In this document: positions 37,600-47,396 of the stretch, in pieces
Numbering within the stretch: the first letter of the stretch is position 1
Layout of the letters: each line of letters begins with the position of its first letter
NCBI GenBank assembly: GCA_034509735.1
Contig: JACGWO010000008.1
Span: forward strand, 10,923,864 to 10,987,863
From: Sesamum alatum
Taxonomy: Eukaryota > Streptophyta > Magnoliopsida > Lamiales > Pedaliaceae
Length of the DNA stretch: 64,000 nt
Direction: 5' to 3'
Notes under the pieces: generated by a model
What the model saw: the letters and a program-made list of their open reading frames with translations, nothing else
The model's database searches: none
Told to the model about the DNA's origin: nothing
Position numbers and translations under genes: made by a program

Positions 37600-38640
37600 T
37601 CAGGAGTTTAGATTATTTGAGTGAGCAAATGCTTTAGGCTTCTTTGATCCGTGAAGATGGTGAATCTTTTGCCCACTAAATAATGTCTCCATTTTTCTAC
37701 AACTTTTGTGACAACATATAATTCTCGAACATAAGTGGAGGTTGCTTGTAGCCTGGGCGCGAGATTTTTGCTGAAGAAGGCGATTGGGTGGTCTTTCTCT
37801 GAATGTACAACTCCAATGTTGGTCCCTGAAGCATCAGTTGTTAGCTCCAAAGGAATAGAAAAATTAGGTAAAACTAACACCTGTACTGTAGTCATTTCAG
37901 CTTTAAGAGTAGCAAAGGCTTCTAATGCTTGTATATTCCATTCAAATCATGGGCCTTTTAACAAATCAGTAAGTGGGCCAGCTATTGTTGCACAGTGGCG
38001 GACAAACCGTCGATAATATCCCGTCAAACCCAAAAATCCCCTTAATGCCATGATAGTAGTTGGTACTGGCCAATCAAGGATAGCCCGAATTTTATCTGGG
38101 TCCACTCTGACGTCGTCTGCTGCAATAATATGACCAAGATAGTGTACCAGACTGACAACAAATACACACCTAGGTAAATTTAGCATAAAAATGGTGGGAT
38201 GCGAAAAGTGTAAAAACTTGTTGTAGATGACTCAAGTGATCATACCACGGAGCACTGTAAATAAGGATATCATTAAAAAAATATTAAAACAGACCGCTTC
38301 GAGAATTCCCGAAACAAGTCGCTCATGGTTGCTTGAAAGGTTGAGGGTGCATAGCAAGTTCAAATGGCAAAACACGGAATTCGTAGTGCCCGTCCATAGT
38401 TCGGAAAGCGGTCTTGTAGTTATCTTTAGGTGCTACTCGGATTTGGTGGTACCCTGAGCGTGAATCCATATTCGAAAAAATTTTAGCCCGATGCAATTCA
38501 CCCAATAGTTCATCAACAGTTAGGATTGCGAAGCGATCTTTAATTGTGATTGCATTCAAGGCTCTATAATCCACAAAAACGCCCAAGTACCGTCCTTTTT
38601 GCCAACCAAGAGAACTAGAGAGGAAAACGGGTTATGATTG
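37600..38640 (-). pseudogene. Gypsy reverse transcriptase and RNase H, degenerate
   Basis: Reverse transcriptase: FVDYRALNAITIKDRFAILT and VDELLGELHRAKIFSNMDSR (38580-38440). The catalytic FFDD box near 38255-38290 is damaged by a one-base shift and an Asp-to-Asn change, then NDILIYSAPWYDHLSHL resumes. FVVSLVHYLGHIIAADDVRV (38170) and FLGLTGYYRRFVRHC (38040) follow. RNase H: LELTTDASGTNIGVVHSEKD and AFFSKNLAPRLQATSTYVRE (37840-37740). The polymerase active site is lost. Confidence 0.85.
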
Positions 38641-38998
38641 GGCTTTATTATGCCATCTCAAAGCATATCCTTAATAAGAGAGGTTATAATTACCTTTTGA
38701 TAGTGGGGATAGCAATAAGGTTTGATGTTCATAGGGTTTAGTGTTGGGTTCGAGGTGAATGTGGTGATTGTGAGGATGTGGTGGCAGGAGGTCAATAGGA
38801 GCTCGGAAAAGGGTGTGAAAGTTGTCGAGGAGGTGTTGGATGTTCAGATGCAGTGGTGTGGTGGGGTCATGAGAGTAGTTGTGCCTGGAGGGTTAAAGTG
38901 GCATGTGATGGCATGTGGGAACAAACATAATTTGTTTGTAGCATACTTTCATTGAGTAAAGTTGGTGTCGTTAAGAGATGAGACCTCAGTCATTTGAA

Positions 38999-39502
38999 TC
39001 ATGTCCCACCATGATAGAAGGCCATATAATGGATTGAGAAGTCTGCTGGCAATGGTCCTAGAGTTTGAAGCCATTGTATCTCAAGGAATATGTACGCTCT
39101 TTGGATAGGGATCACCAAGAAAGGAATAGTGAAGTGGTGGTCTTGAAGGATAACAGTCATATCGGTGCAGCGTCCTTGGCAATTTAGAAACTCACCATTT
39201 CCTACCATAAATGGAAAATCAGGCACGACAATGATTGAAAGTTTAAGAAACTCAACAACTCTCGGTTGGATGATATTGTGAGTGCTCCCTGAGCTGATGA
39301 GAGAAGTGAAAGGGTAGCCATTAATGCGGCCTATAATTCGAAGGGTTTTAGGCGAATATATGCCGAGGTAGGCGACCAAGCATAGGTGATATTGACCGAT
39401 AACCGAGGGGTAATCGATTTGGGCTAATAGAGTTGTTGGAATGGAGAAGCTCTTGTTGGTTAGTTGGTTCTGACAAGTCAATATTTGGGGACTCCATGAC
39501 AC
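38999..39502 (-). pseudogene. Gypsy aspartic protease region
   Basis: A 167-codon open stretch contains LRIIGRINGYPFTSLISSGS then THNIIQPRVVEFL. In the retropepsin family the active site is D-S/T-G; here Asp is replaced by Ser (near 39294), so it could not be catalytic. FLVIPIQRAYIFLEIQWLQT matches the usual second half of the domain. Confidence 0.8.
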
Positions 39503-39539
39503 TCAAGTTGGATTCTAGTGTGTCTTTGGGGGAGAGTAA

Positions 39540-40600
39540 GAGGAATTGTGGGGCTTTATAGCGGTGTCCTGGCTGGAATTTTTCGTCGTAGTTGAAGCAG
39601 TGGCCTTTAGAGCGTCTCTGCTGTAATTCTGCTAGTGTTAAGCCATGAATAGGCAAGCCGACAAGGTGTTTGAAAGGATTGGGTTCTTGGCAAGGGTGTA
39701 GGTTTAGGAACTAGGGAAGAAGTTGGGAGAAGTGGTGTAGTGCAGACTGTTTGAACCGATTTTGAATAATACCTGACCTTCGGACGTGAATCCAGTACCT
39801 TACAGTCCATCAATTTGGCATCTCAACCACCTGAGTGATGTGGTATGGATGGAGTATGGCCAACTCCCTTTGTATGTCTGCTCGGAGTCCTGAGAGGAAA
39901 CAATTTAGTATAAACTCCGCTGAAAGACCAACCACTCGATTGCATAGTCACTCGAACTCGGCCTATATTTCATCACCGTGCTAATTTGCCACAATCTGAA
40001 GAAGGAGGCTTGATGATTTTCATATGAAGAAGGGCCGAAACAAACTTCGAGGGCCCTTGTAAAGTCCGTCAAAGAGGTAAGTTGGTCATTGGCGTGCATC
40101 CATTTGTACCAACAGAGTGCATCTCCTTACATATAAAAAGAGACCCAACTCAAGCATTGCTCCAGGAAAACTTGATAAAGTTGAAAGTAATGCTCCGGTT
40201 GGAAGATCCAATCCAAGGGATTCGTGCAGTCGAAAGGGGGAAAGTTGGTCTTTAGGGCTCTAACTGTTGGGTTATGGATTGTCATCGGTGGAGTAGGAAG
40301 GATGGGGTTCTTGGATAAAGTTCACGGGTTCAAAAAGGTGAGGACTGTTTGCTGGAGTTGTATGATAGGTTCGTTGAACAAGGGGAGGAGAAGTATGTTG
40401 TTGGGTGGCTGAAGTTTGGGAACGAAATTCAACCATTGAGGAAATGTTGCCTAACAATTTCTGATCCAAATTTTGCTCGAGGGGTCCTCTATGGCTTCAA
40501 TTCTGGTTCCTAACGTAGCTAGATCAAATCTCTCAACAAGCCCTGCCACAATTTCTTTGACGGTGGGATTCATGAGCTGATTAGATATAGGTGCCAGGGG
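39540..40600 (-). pseudogene. Gypsy gag, degenerate
   Basis: A capsid-like retrotransposon-gag domain is recognisable: GDALCWYKWMHANDQLTSLT, then FTRALEVCFGPSSYENHQAS (40120-39990). The nucleocapsid zinc knuckle near 39560-39600 reads CFNYDEKFQPGHRYK, with two of its Cys ligands changed to Tyr. Stops separate the pieces. Upstream (40600-40450) NPTVKEIVAGLVERFD looks like the N-terminal helix region. Confidence 0.8.
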
Positions 40601-40630
40601 AGGAATTGCTCTGGATGAAAGCACCAAAAA

Positions 40631-40819
40631 TGATACGCACGTTGTTTCCAATTCAAGTGAGAAACAACACTCGAGAAAATATAATTGGCAAGACAAAAGA
40701 CACGTCCTTTTCATTGAATTCCATGCATATTTAAATACAAAAATTTCAACAAACAACTTGAAAATTAAAGAACTCTACTTACGTAAATTGAACACTAAAT
40801 TAAAGAAAATTAACAACCA
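40631..40819 (-). repeat. 5' LTR of the Gypsy element
   Basis: 189 bp; the partner of 35623-35814. On the minus strand the internal region begins with TTTTTGGTGCTTTCATCC directly after it, a likely primer-binding site; I do not assign the tRNA. Confidence 0.8.
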
Positions 40820-41016
40820 CAATTTGTGAGTAGAAAAAAGAATTTTCTTCATACTAAAAGCCTCAATTTTACTGTTTTATTTATAGTGATCGCATGAACG
40901 ATTTATTGCGATTTAAACTATAGTAACTTCTAACAACAACTAGGCCCACTACATAGCCTGCGATCTCGACCTATCTCAAAAATGTGCCCATAGTAATCGA
41001 ATTTTAGAATCAACAG
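40820..41016. other. DNA right of the Gypsy element, perhaps the CACTA end
   Basis: It contains GATCGCATGAACG, TTTATTGCGATTTAAACTA, TAGGCCCACTACATAGCC and CCTATCTCAAAAATGTGCCC, similar in style to the subterminal region at 35100-35622. No gene. Confidence 0.35.

Positions 41017-41049
<33 letters not shown>
41017..41049 (+). repeat. Poly-A run, 33 bases
   Basis: An uninterrupted A tract. It could be the tail of a retroposed sequence, but no element body was recognised upstream. Confidence 0.9.
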
Positions 41050-41054
<5 letters not shown>

Positions 41055-41788
41055 AAGCTACTTTTTTCGTTTTCCATTATTTCCGTGAATGTTTTCCTTC
41101 TTTTATTGTCATTGATTACGCCCTGTCAGCCCTATAAACCTAAAAGCATATATACAGCAGTGTATTATCAATATATATATATATATGCATGCTATGCTAT
41201 GCTATCCTATGCATGCTTTCTCATGTATAGGGTGGGGACTACCTGAATTGAGGTTTTGCGCGTTGGAATCTAGTCTTGTTTCTTTCCACAGAATAATGGC
41301 TACCCAAGGTTGTCTGCTTTACTGTGAACAATCAACCACATTATCAATAAATATACTCCCAACAATCTACAGTTTACAGTTCCCTTAATTGTACTAAAAA
41401 ATTACATTAATAATCCTCTCAATTACCACCTACTTTTCAGATGCTCCTAAATGCATGCATCTGTACACGCATGATCTACTTTTATATGTTAATAGATCTA
41501 ACAACTTGTTAATCCAGTGATAAGCAAATCAAATTTTAAGCTTAATTTTACCATTGGGTAGGATTTGAAATGTTCAATGTGGGATGAGGACAACTGTTGT
41601 AAAAATAAATAAAAATAAATAAAAAGGGTAATGCTATATATATATAGAGATATGAAACCCTCCTAGTTATTTTAGTAAGGGGTTATTAATTAATTCCAAT
41701 TCATTCATGCATGCAAATTAATTTAGTTCATTGATAATCCATTTCAAATCAAGAAAGTGAAGCTAGCAGATGATACATATATATAAAT
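41050..41788. other. Intergenic DNA, possibly low copy
   Basis: No coding frame supported. 41164-41214 holds (AT)n and a short ATGCATGC/TATGC array; RY-type CATGCA words occur here and at 41453. No repeat family was recognised. Confidence 0.4.
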
Positions 41789-42061
41789 GGGGAAACTTGT
41801 AATTTTACTCCTGTAGGTAGTGACAAATTTGGTCATATGGAAATAATTTTAGTAATTTGGTCCTGCAACTAAAAAAAATTGGCGATTTGAGGACAATTGG
41901 TCAAGAATCCCAAAATTAGTGTATGACGTGCACAACACATGCATTTTTCGGTCAATTTATAAATTTTTATCCAAAATTATTCTCAAATTGCTAATTTTTT
42001 TTTTAATTACATTACCAAATTACCAAAATTAATTTCAATATAATCAAAATTGCCATCCCCC
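41789..42061. mobile_element. Foldback MITE, 273 bp
   Basis: The left end (GGGGAAACTTGTAATTTTAC...TTTTAGTAATTTGGTC) pairs with the inverted right end (GGGGGATGGCAATTTTGA...TTTTGGTAATTTGG). There is no coding capacity. Confidence 0.65.
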
Positions 42062-42091
42062 AATTTTTCCTATATACATATATACAACATC

Positions 42092-42345
42092 TTTAAAAGG
42101 AAAAAAATGCAAGCAACCCCCTTATGATCTTGCAAATGAGCAAATTACCCCCTATAAAAAATAAAACATCAATTTACCCCTCTGTATTTTTTGAAACGAA
42201 GCAATTTACTCCCTTGTCTAGGGAGGTAAATTGCTTCACTTTGTAAAACACAGGAGCGTAAATTGCTAATTTTTTTTCATAAAGGAATAATTTGCTCATT
42301 TGTAATATCACATGGAAGTAAATTGCATTAAACTCTTTTTAAAAG
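42092..42345. mobile_element. Foldback MITE, about 254 bp
   Basis: Nearly its whole length is an inverted repeat: TTTAAAAGGAAAAAAATGCA at the left against TTTTAAAAAGAGTTTAATGC inverted at the right, with CAAATGAGCAAATTA shared further in. The centre is a short loop (TTGTCTAGGGAGG). No genes. Confidence 0.7.
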
Positions 42346-42380
42346 GGATATGTGTTAATTGATTTTCATATATATAATGA

Positions 42381-42806
42381 AGGGTAAATTACATTTACCT
42401 CCCCTGAGGTTTGACATAATTATAAATACCCCCTCGTTGTTTGAAAAATTACAAATACCCCTTGAGGTTTGTAATTTTTAACTAAAGGCCGAAAATTGAC
42501 CATTTTGCCCTTCAATTTTTTTATTAAAATTGTAGAAAAATCACTCAAGGCAAATTACATTAATCCTATCTATGTAGAAAACTTAAGAAACCTCTCCCTA
42601 CTCATTGTAGTCCAAAAAATTTTAAGAATTAAATAAAAAATAATTCAGTGCATAAGGGCATTTTCGTCAGTTTACCCATAAAATGGATGGTAATGGGTTA
42701 TTTGTTAGACAATTACAAATCTTAAGGAGGTATTTATAATTTCTCAAACAATAATAGAGTATTTATAATTATGTCAAATATAGAGAAAGTAAATGTAATT
42801 TACCCT
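42381..42806. mobile_element. MITE with AGGGTAAATTACATTTAC termini, 426 bp
   Basis: The terminal inverted repeat AGGGTAAATTACATTTAC is exact at both ends, and similarity continues inward (TTTGACATAATTATAAATAC). It belongs with 44668-44950 and 46888-47389 by its AGGG(A/T)(A/T)AATTACA(C/T)TTA ends. Confidence 0.8.
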
Positions 42807-43189
42807 ATAACTAACGAAAGATACAAGTGGAGAGTTGTGAGGTGTGGTGTGGGGAATTGATTCTATGAATAGTATAATAAACATTCAAGTTGACATGCAT
42901 GTTACCTGCAGTCTCTATTTCTTTTTGGCCTACCTATAATAGACATAAATAACACCTATATCTGAAGCGGTCCCTAATTGTCACATTGTTCTATGATTAT
43001 GGCATCCTTAATAACCCAATAGGTCTACTACTGTACAGCGTGAATGATTTATGTTCACATAGAATGAACGTCCTGATGGGCAGTTTCAGCTGTGGGGGGT
43101 ATTTTTTTAGGCATGTTGATACTGTAAACTATGCCCAACATTTCGTTAATATTTCTGCCATTTTACCACTGATATATAGTAAGACTCCA
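42807..43189. other. Intergenic DNA
   Basis: No gene or repeat recognised. Confidence 0.4.
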
Positions 43190-43531
43190 CGCAAATTGTA
43201 ATTTATGTCTTATGACTTATTTTATTTGTAATTTTAGTTTCATTGTTTTACGATTTTATAAATTTAGTCCCACAAATTTAAGAAAACTGCAATTTACATC
43301 TCATTTAACACTTTCCCTTAAATTGTTAACGGAAAGTGCACGTCCCAAGCACATGATCCCTTAACTTTGTTTCTTAAGTTACGGCCCATCCGTTAACAAT
43401 TTAATGAAAAGTGTTGATGGGACGGAAATTGCAACTTTTTTGGACTTGTGGAACTAAATTTGTTGAGTCGTAAAACAATGGGACCAAAATTGCAAATAAG
43501 GTAAATTATGGGACGTAAATTGCAATTTTTC
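43190..43531. mobile_element. Foldback MITE, about 342 bp
   Basis: The arms share (A/G)CAAATTG(T/C)AATTTA(T/C)GTC, TTATTTG(T/C)AATTTT and CCCACAA inverted, around the centre CACATGATCCCTTAAC. TCCGTTAACAATTTAA is close to perfectly mirrored. Confidence 0.7.
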
Positions 43532-43544
43532 CATTTTTTATGTC

Positions 43545-44505
43545 TTCAACGCTAACAAAAAAATAAATTATTCCCTAAATTGTAATGACCACGGACGTAA
43601 AAACTATGGTAAATCAATACTATCCGTCACAATCAAACAAAATTGGTACAAAAAATTAAGTTTGACCACTATTAATGAACATTTGTTATAGTTTCAACTA
43701 TAACCAAAATATTTGCTATGATTTTTAGCTATAACTAATATTTTTGTCTCGCTTGCAGAAACAACGGCTAATAGTCATTACGAAATTGTATTTAATTAAT
43801 ATTTGCCATATTTTTTTAATTTTAACCATAGCAATTAACCATTATGCAAGGTAATATAATTTCTTGTGGTGTACATCACTCTTTTTCACTTCTTCATCTG
43901 AAAAACATGGTCAAAATATTTATCATAATTTTTAATTATGACTATTATTTTAGATTCGTTTACATAAATAATGGTTATTTATGCTAATAACCGTTGTATA
44001 TCTATGATTAATTAGTATACATACTAATTTTGTACGTTTGATATGGTAAACCTTTTCTTCTTCTCCAGGGAGCATACCTGAATGATATTATAGAGTTTGT
44101 TACATTTATCTTCTCTCTATATACTTGTGTGCAGATTAACTTTTCTTTAAAATAAAATCTGTGTAAATTTTCACATATACCAAAAAATAAATTATTCTCT
44201 ATAATATAAACAACTACTGCTTAAAAACTATGCAAATTAATACTATCTATCTTCGATCAAACAAAACCAACACGAAAATTTAAATTTTGACCACGATTAA
44301 CCAATATTTATTGTAGTTTTAGGTATGGCTAAAATATTTTCTATGTTTTTTAATTGTGACTAATATTTTGATTTTATTTGCAAAAATAATAGTTAGTAAT
44401 CATTACATAGTCGTGATTCGTAATTATTCGTCGCGATTTTTTATTTTTAACTATAATAATCAATCATGACCAAAGAAAAAATCATGTTTTCTTCTAATAC
44501 GTCAA
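43545..44505. repeat. Dispersed AT-rich repeat, two copies
   Basis: Two direct copies (43550-43871 and 44170-44500) share AAAACTATG, AATACTATC, AATTAAGTTTGACCAC/AATTTAAATTTTGACCAC and AACTATAA words. The first ends TTTCTTGTGGTG, the inverse of the CACTACAAGAAA-type terminus of CACTA elements. Related words recur near 61609-61830. Probably non-autonomous CACTA or similar pieces. Confidence 0.45.
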
Positions 44506-44667
44506 GAAACCCGAAAAAATATATGTGAAAAGGTTAACCCAACTTAAAGATAAAAGTAACAAATTATACATTACCCATATGACTTCTTCGAGAGTTGTAT
44601 AATAAATAGATTTTCTTTGTCCCGTTTTGAAATTATTAAAAATCTTTATTCCATATTTATAATATTT
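44506..44667. other. Intergenic DNA
   Basis: AT-rich, nothing recognised. Confidence 0.4.
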
Positions 44668-44950
44668 AGGGATAATTACATTTACACCCTCTGATTTATA
44701 GTCTATTTACATAAATCATCTCTGTCTTTTGCATAATTACAAAAATCACCCTTGATAGCCAAAAAATAGGGGTAGTTTGTGTAATAATGTCGATACTTTT
44801 GAAGGGTGTAAGTGTAATTTTCTGAAAAATAGGGGTGGTTTGTGTAAATGATGCTTATATTTCTAGTGGGTGTATGTATGATTATTCAAAAGGTATGAAT
44901 GATTTGTGTGAACAGACTATAGATTAGGGGGTGTAAATGTAATTATCCCT
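44668..44950. mobile_element. MITE with AGGGATAATTACATTTACACC termini, 283 bp
   Basis: AGGGATAATTACATTTACAC at 44668 is exactly inverted at 44931-44950. It is flanked by a perfect 7-bp duplication AATATTT (44661-44667 and 44951-44957). No coding capacity. Confidence 0.85.
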
Positions 44951-45164
44951 AATATTTATATACCTTCCCATTGTTGGAGTGTATGGAGTCAACCGCAGTT
45001 CCAACTATCTAGGTCAGTATATATAGTTGATAAATTATTGTAATTATTACAAAACTATATATATATATATATATCCTAATAAAAAATCAATTTTAAGCAA
45101 TCATGGATGTAGAATTTGTGTCTTGTAATTACTCTTTTTTTTTTCATATTTTTTACAAACATGA
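44951..45164. other. Intergenic DNA with (TA)n
   Basis: It contains a TA microsatellite at 45056-45074. No gene. Confidence 0.4.
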
Positions 45165-45310
45165 GCAATGATTCAATCTAAAATAGCCAATTTTGATACT
45201 GTAGTTTACAGACACTTGCAAATAGGGTACTTTGCTTTCATTTTAGCCCCTTAACCTTTAGATAGTATCAGATTTGGTCCCAAAATTTTTTTTTTTTTTT
45301 TTTTAGAAAT
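45165..45310 (+). repeat. Left arm of an inverted repeat enclosing the provirus
   Basis: GATACTGTAGTTTACAG...TTGCAAATAGGGTAC...TTTAGATAGTATCAGATTTG...GTCCC matches, inverted, the sequence at 50085-50240 (GATACCGCAGTTTATG, TTGCAAATATAGTACC, TTTTGATAATATCATTTC, AGTCCCCTAAAT). The arm ends in a T tract. Confidence 0.6.
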
Positions 45311-45539
45311 AGCACCCATCCAATTCAATTTTGATCAGGCCCAACATGCTTCCGAAAATAAAATTAAGCCTCCATAGATTCATACATTAGTTTAACAGCT
45401 TTGCCACCGGGGTATTCCAAGTCCTCGTTTTTACGGCTCTTTCTCCAACCACACTACCGCAGCAGATGGTTCGCAAGTACTTGACTCCTTCAGTAACAAA
45501 CAGCACAACCCTACTTCGTTTCCTACCTTAGGGCGTAAA
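45311..45539. other. Unassigned DNA next to the provirus
   Basis: No gene. It may be the far (3' or promoter) part of the inverted pararetroviral fragment, but I could not show this. Confidence 0.3.
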
Positions 45540-45576
45540 AGTACTCAAAATAGAGACTTAATAAAATTTTGGACAA

Positions 45577-45770
45577 ACAATTTGGGCAGAAGCCTTTACT
45601 TTATTGAAGAAATACTTGATATATTACATAGATATTTTATTCCTCTATCGGAGGAGAAAACTATTTAGCCTCTCATGGATAAGAGGACTTGACTTGTTGG
45701 GGATAACCCCATACACTGGATATTCTAATACTTAGAGAATTTAAAGACACAATTTATTTTTCTGAAGAGT
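45577..45770 (+). repeat. Inverted copy of the provirus 5' leader
   Basis: TTTATTGAAGAAATACTTGA...ATATTACATA(G)ATATTTTAT(T)CC...CGGAGGAGA at 45600-45656 matches the reverse complement of 49947-50008 at roughly 85 percent by eye. GGGCAGAAGCC just before it may be a decayed primer site. The fragment therefore lies head-to-head with the rest of the provirus; the switch of orientation is near 45760. Confidence 0.7.
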
Positions 45771-45903
45771 TGGAGAAGTTTCTGATGATCCTCCACCTGC
45801 TTCCTAGCTCTCTAGTTATAATAGTCCGCGGACTTCAAATCCGGACTTCATTCTTGCTTTGGATGTCGATGTCGTCACTGCGTTCGTCACCCATTTTGTC
45901 TTT

Positions 45904-46251
45904 CTACTTTTCAGTTGTGGTCATTATGGCTTGTCGGCCATGTGTTCTCCAGCTGGTGCCTTCTGTCCTGTCTGATTGTTGGCTTTTTGTCGTTTTCTGC
46001 CGACAGTCTTCTCCTTGCCTTTTTACATTTTGAGATTTTTGTCTCTTCTTGTAAAAATTCTTTCTTTTACCCTTTTCTGGTTTTGGTTCGAGTTTATTTT
46101 GGATTACCCGAATCCTTGTCCCAAATAGGGGCTTTTCTTGTTTTTCACAACAAGGGCATACATGGTTATGCCATTGCCCAATGTGCATCATGTTGCAGGC
46201 CTTCTTCCTTGTGGCCTCTGTCGCTGGTAGCTTGTTTTCCCAAATAAGCAT
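45904..46251 (-). pseudogene. Provirus C-terminal ORF, Lys-rich, unknown
   Basis: 115 codons. A short His/Cys cluster (WHNHVCPCCEKQEKPLFG) could bind zinc; the rest is highly basic (EPKPEKGKRKNFYKKRQKSQ). It follows the 118-codon ORF in the same direction. Not recognised; basic zinc-cluster proteins often bind nucleic acid, but that is only a guess. Confidence 0.4.
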
Positions 46252-46395
46252 TCATTTCTTTTCAAACAAGCTCTCCGCGAACTCTGTGCTTCTTCCCGTC
46301 ATGGAGTTCAACAGGAATGATCCATTTAATTTATTGGAAGATATCTTAAATGGATACTTGACTTTATCCATCTCTATGAGACAGACCCAATAACC

Positions 46396-46880
46396 CTAAG
46401 CTCTTCTGGTGGATATGTCATCTTCACTGAGGGAAGATACTAGGGGAGCTTCTCCTGTGGCAGCCTTGACTCTGTTGAATGCTACCATGTCTGGTCTCTG
46501 CAATTTGATGAAATGGAATGCCGGATGAGACCCTTTTTCTGCGATTTCTGGAGCTATGGAAATGAACTTGAGCTCCAAAATATCTCCTCGTTTAAGGTGG
46601 GGATTGTTTTGCCATGCGTCATATACCGCCCCACTAATCCATTCCGGAAGCTTTGAGATTTCCGGAAAGCTTGGTGACGTAGTATGAACTGAAGCAAGGG
46701 CTCCAAAATCATACCACTCTCGTACCTCTTCTGGTTTAGACCCTTCGATCATCCAGGTTCTGTTATATCTTCCGGATGTGTCTACGATGGTCTTGCCTGG
46801 GCTTATGCCTTTACGAGAAACAAGTTTTTTCCATGATCTCTTATAATCCTGCCAAGCGGAAACAGAAAATAAAGCTTCAT
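46396..46880 (-). pseudogene. Provirus ORF downstream of the MITE, unknown
   Basis: The open stretch 46752-46396 (118 codons) continues upstream without ATG to the MITE edge (KRSWKKLVSRKGISPGKTIV). Sequence such as LPEWISGAVYDAWQNNPHLK is well composed and soluble-looking, unlike random AT-rich frames, so it was a real protein. I do not recognise the family. It lies after RNase H, where some pararetroviruses carry an extra ORF. Confidence 0.45.
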
Positions 46881-46887
46881 TAGTATT
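46881..46887 (+). repeat. 7-bp target duplication of the MITE
   Basis: TAGTATT at 46881-46887 is repeated exactly at 47390-47396. Confidence 0.85.
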
Positions 46888-47389
46888 AGGGTTAATTACA
46901 CTTAGACCCCCTCTGAAAATGCATAATTACACTTTTCCCCAAAGAAGTTTTGAAATTACATTTACACCCCCTCTAAAAATTCTTTGTTTACACCTGACCT
47001 CCATTCGTTAAAGTTTGGGCGGAAAATGTTCATTTCAACAAAAATAATTACATAAATTTTCAATTTTACCTCTCATTTAACATTCTCGTGCAATAATTTT
47101 GTACTTATAAGGAAAAAATATAATAATATTGGCCTCACTCCATACATATACGTTACACTTATCCTCTTATAAGTACAAAAATATACATGAGAATGTTAAA
47201 TGATGGAAAAAATTGAAAATTTGTGTAATTATTTTTGTTCACGTGAAAATTTTTCGTCCAAACTCTAACGGATGGGGGTCAGGTGTAAACAGAGAATTTT
47301 TCGGAGGGGGTGTAAGTGTAATTTCAAAACCTTTTTGGGGGAAAGTGTAATTATGCATTCTCAGAGGGGGTGTAAGTGTAATTAACCCT
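46888..47389. mobile_element. MITE with AGGGTTAATTACACTTA termini, 502 bp
   Basis: The terminal repeat AGGGTTAATTACACTTA is exact at both ends, with CCCCCTCTGA and ATGCATAATTACACTTTCCCC continuing inward. It is flanked by TAGTATT on both sides. The arms are long, with CTTATAAGTACAAAA mirrored around the centre. It sits inside the provirus and is younger than it. Confidence 0.9.
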
Positions 47390-47396
47390 TAGTATT

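Larger units (their letters stand above)
35623..40819 (-). mobile_element. Ty3/gypsy retrotransposon, complete outline, dead
   Basis: It has two LTRs of about 190 bp (35623-35814 and 40631-40819), both starting TGAT(G/A)CGCA(T/C)GTTGTTTCC on the plus strand. Between them, on the minus strand, are gag, protease, reverse transcriptase, RNase H, integrase and a C-terminal tail, in the Gypsy order. All frames are interrupted. The two LTRs differ at many positions, so the insertion is old. The flanks ACATT and CAATT do not give a clear target duplication. Confidence 0.9.
24230..41018 (+). mobile_element. Putative CACTA element with three retrotransposon insertions
   Basis: Two distant arms share subterminal-like motifs: ACCCCGCCTCAAA/ACCCGCCTCAAA, TTGCAAATTGGGG, GTCTCAAA and GAGAC(A/G). 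The left arm is 24230-24730; the right arm is 35100-35622, continued at 40820-41018. Between them is a plant transposase of the Ptta/En-Spm type (31080-34860, plus strand), interrupted by LTR C. Copia B fills 25025-31065 and the Gypsy element 35623-40819. Clear CACTA termini and a 3-bp target duplication were not found, so the limits are approximate and the unity of the element is inferred. Confidence 0.4.

Noticed and set aside
41017..41049. Poly-A as the tail of a LINE, SINE or processed gene
   Set aside because: No recognisable body upstream and no flanking duplication seen.
42986..43201. 71-codon frame in intergenic DNA
   Set aside because: No recognisable motif and it runs into a foldback element; composition is like random frames nearby.
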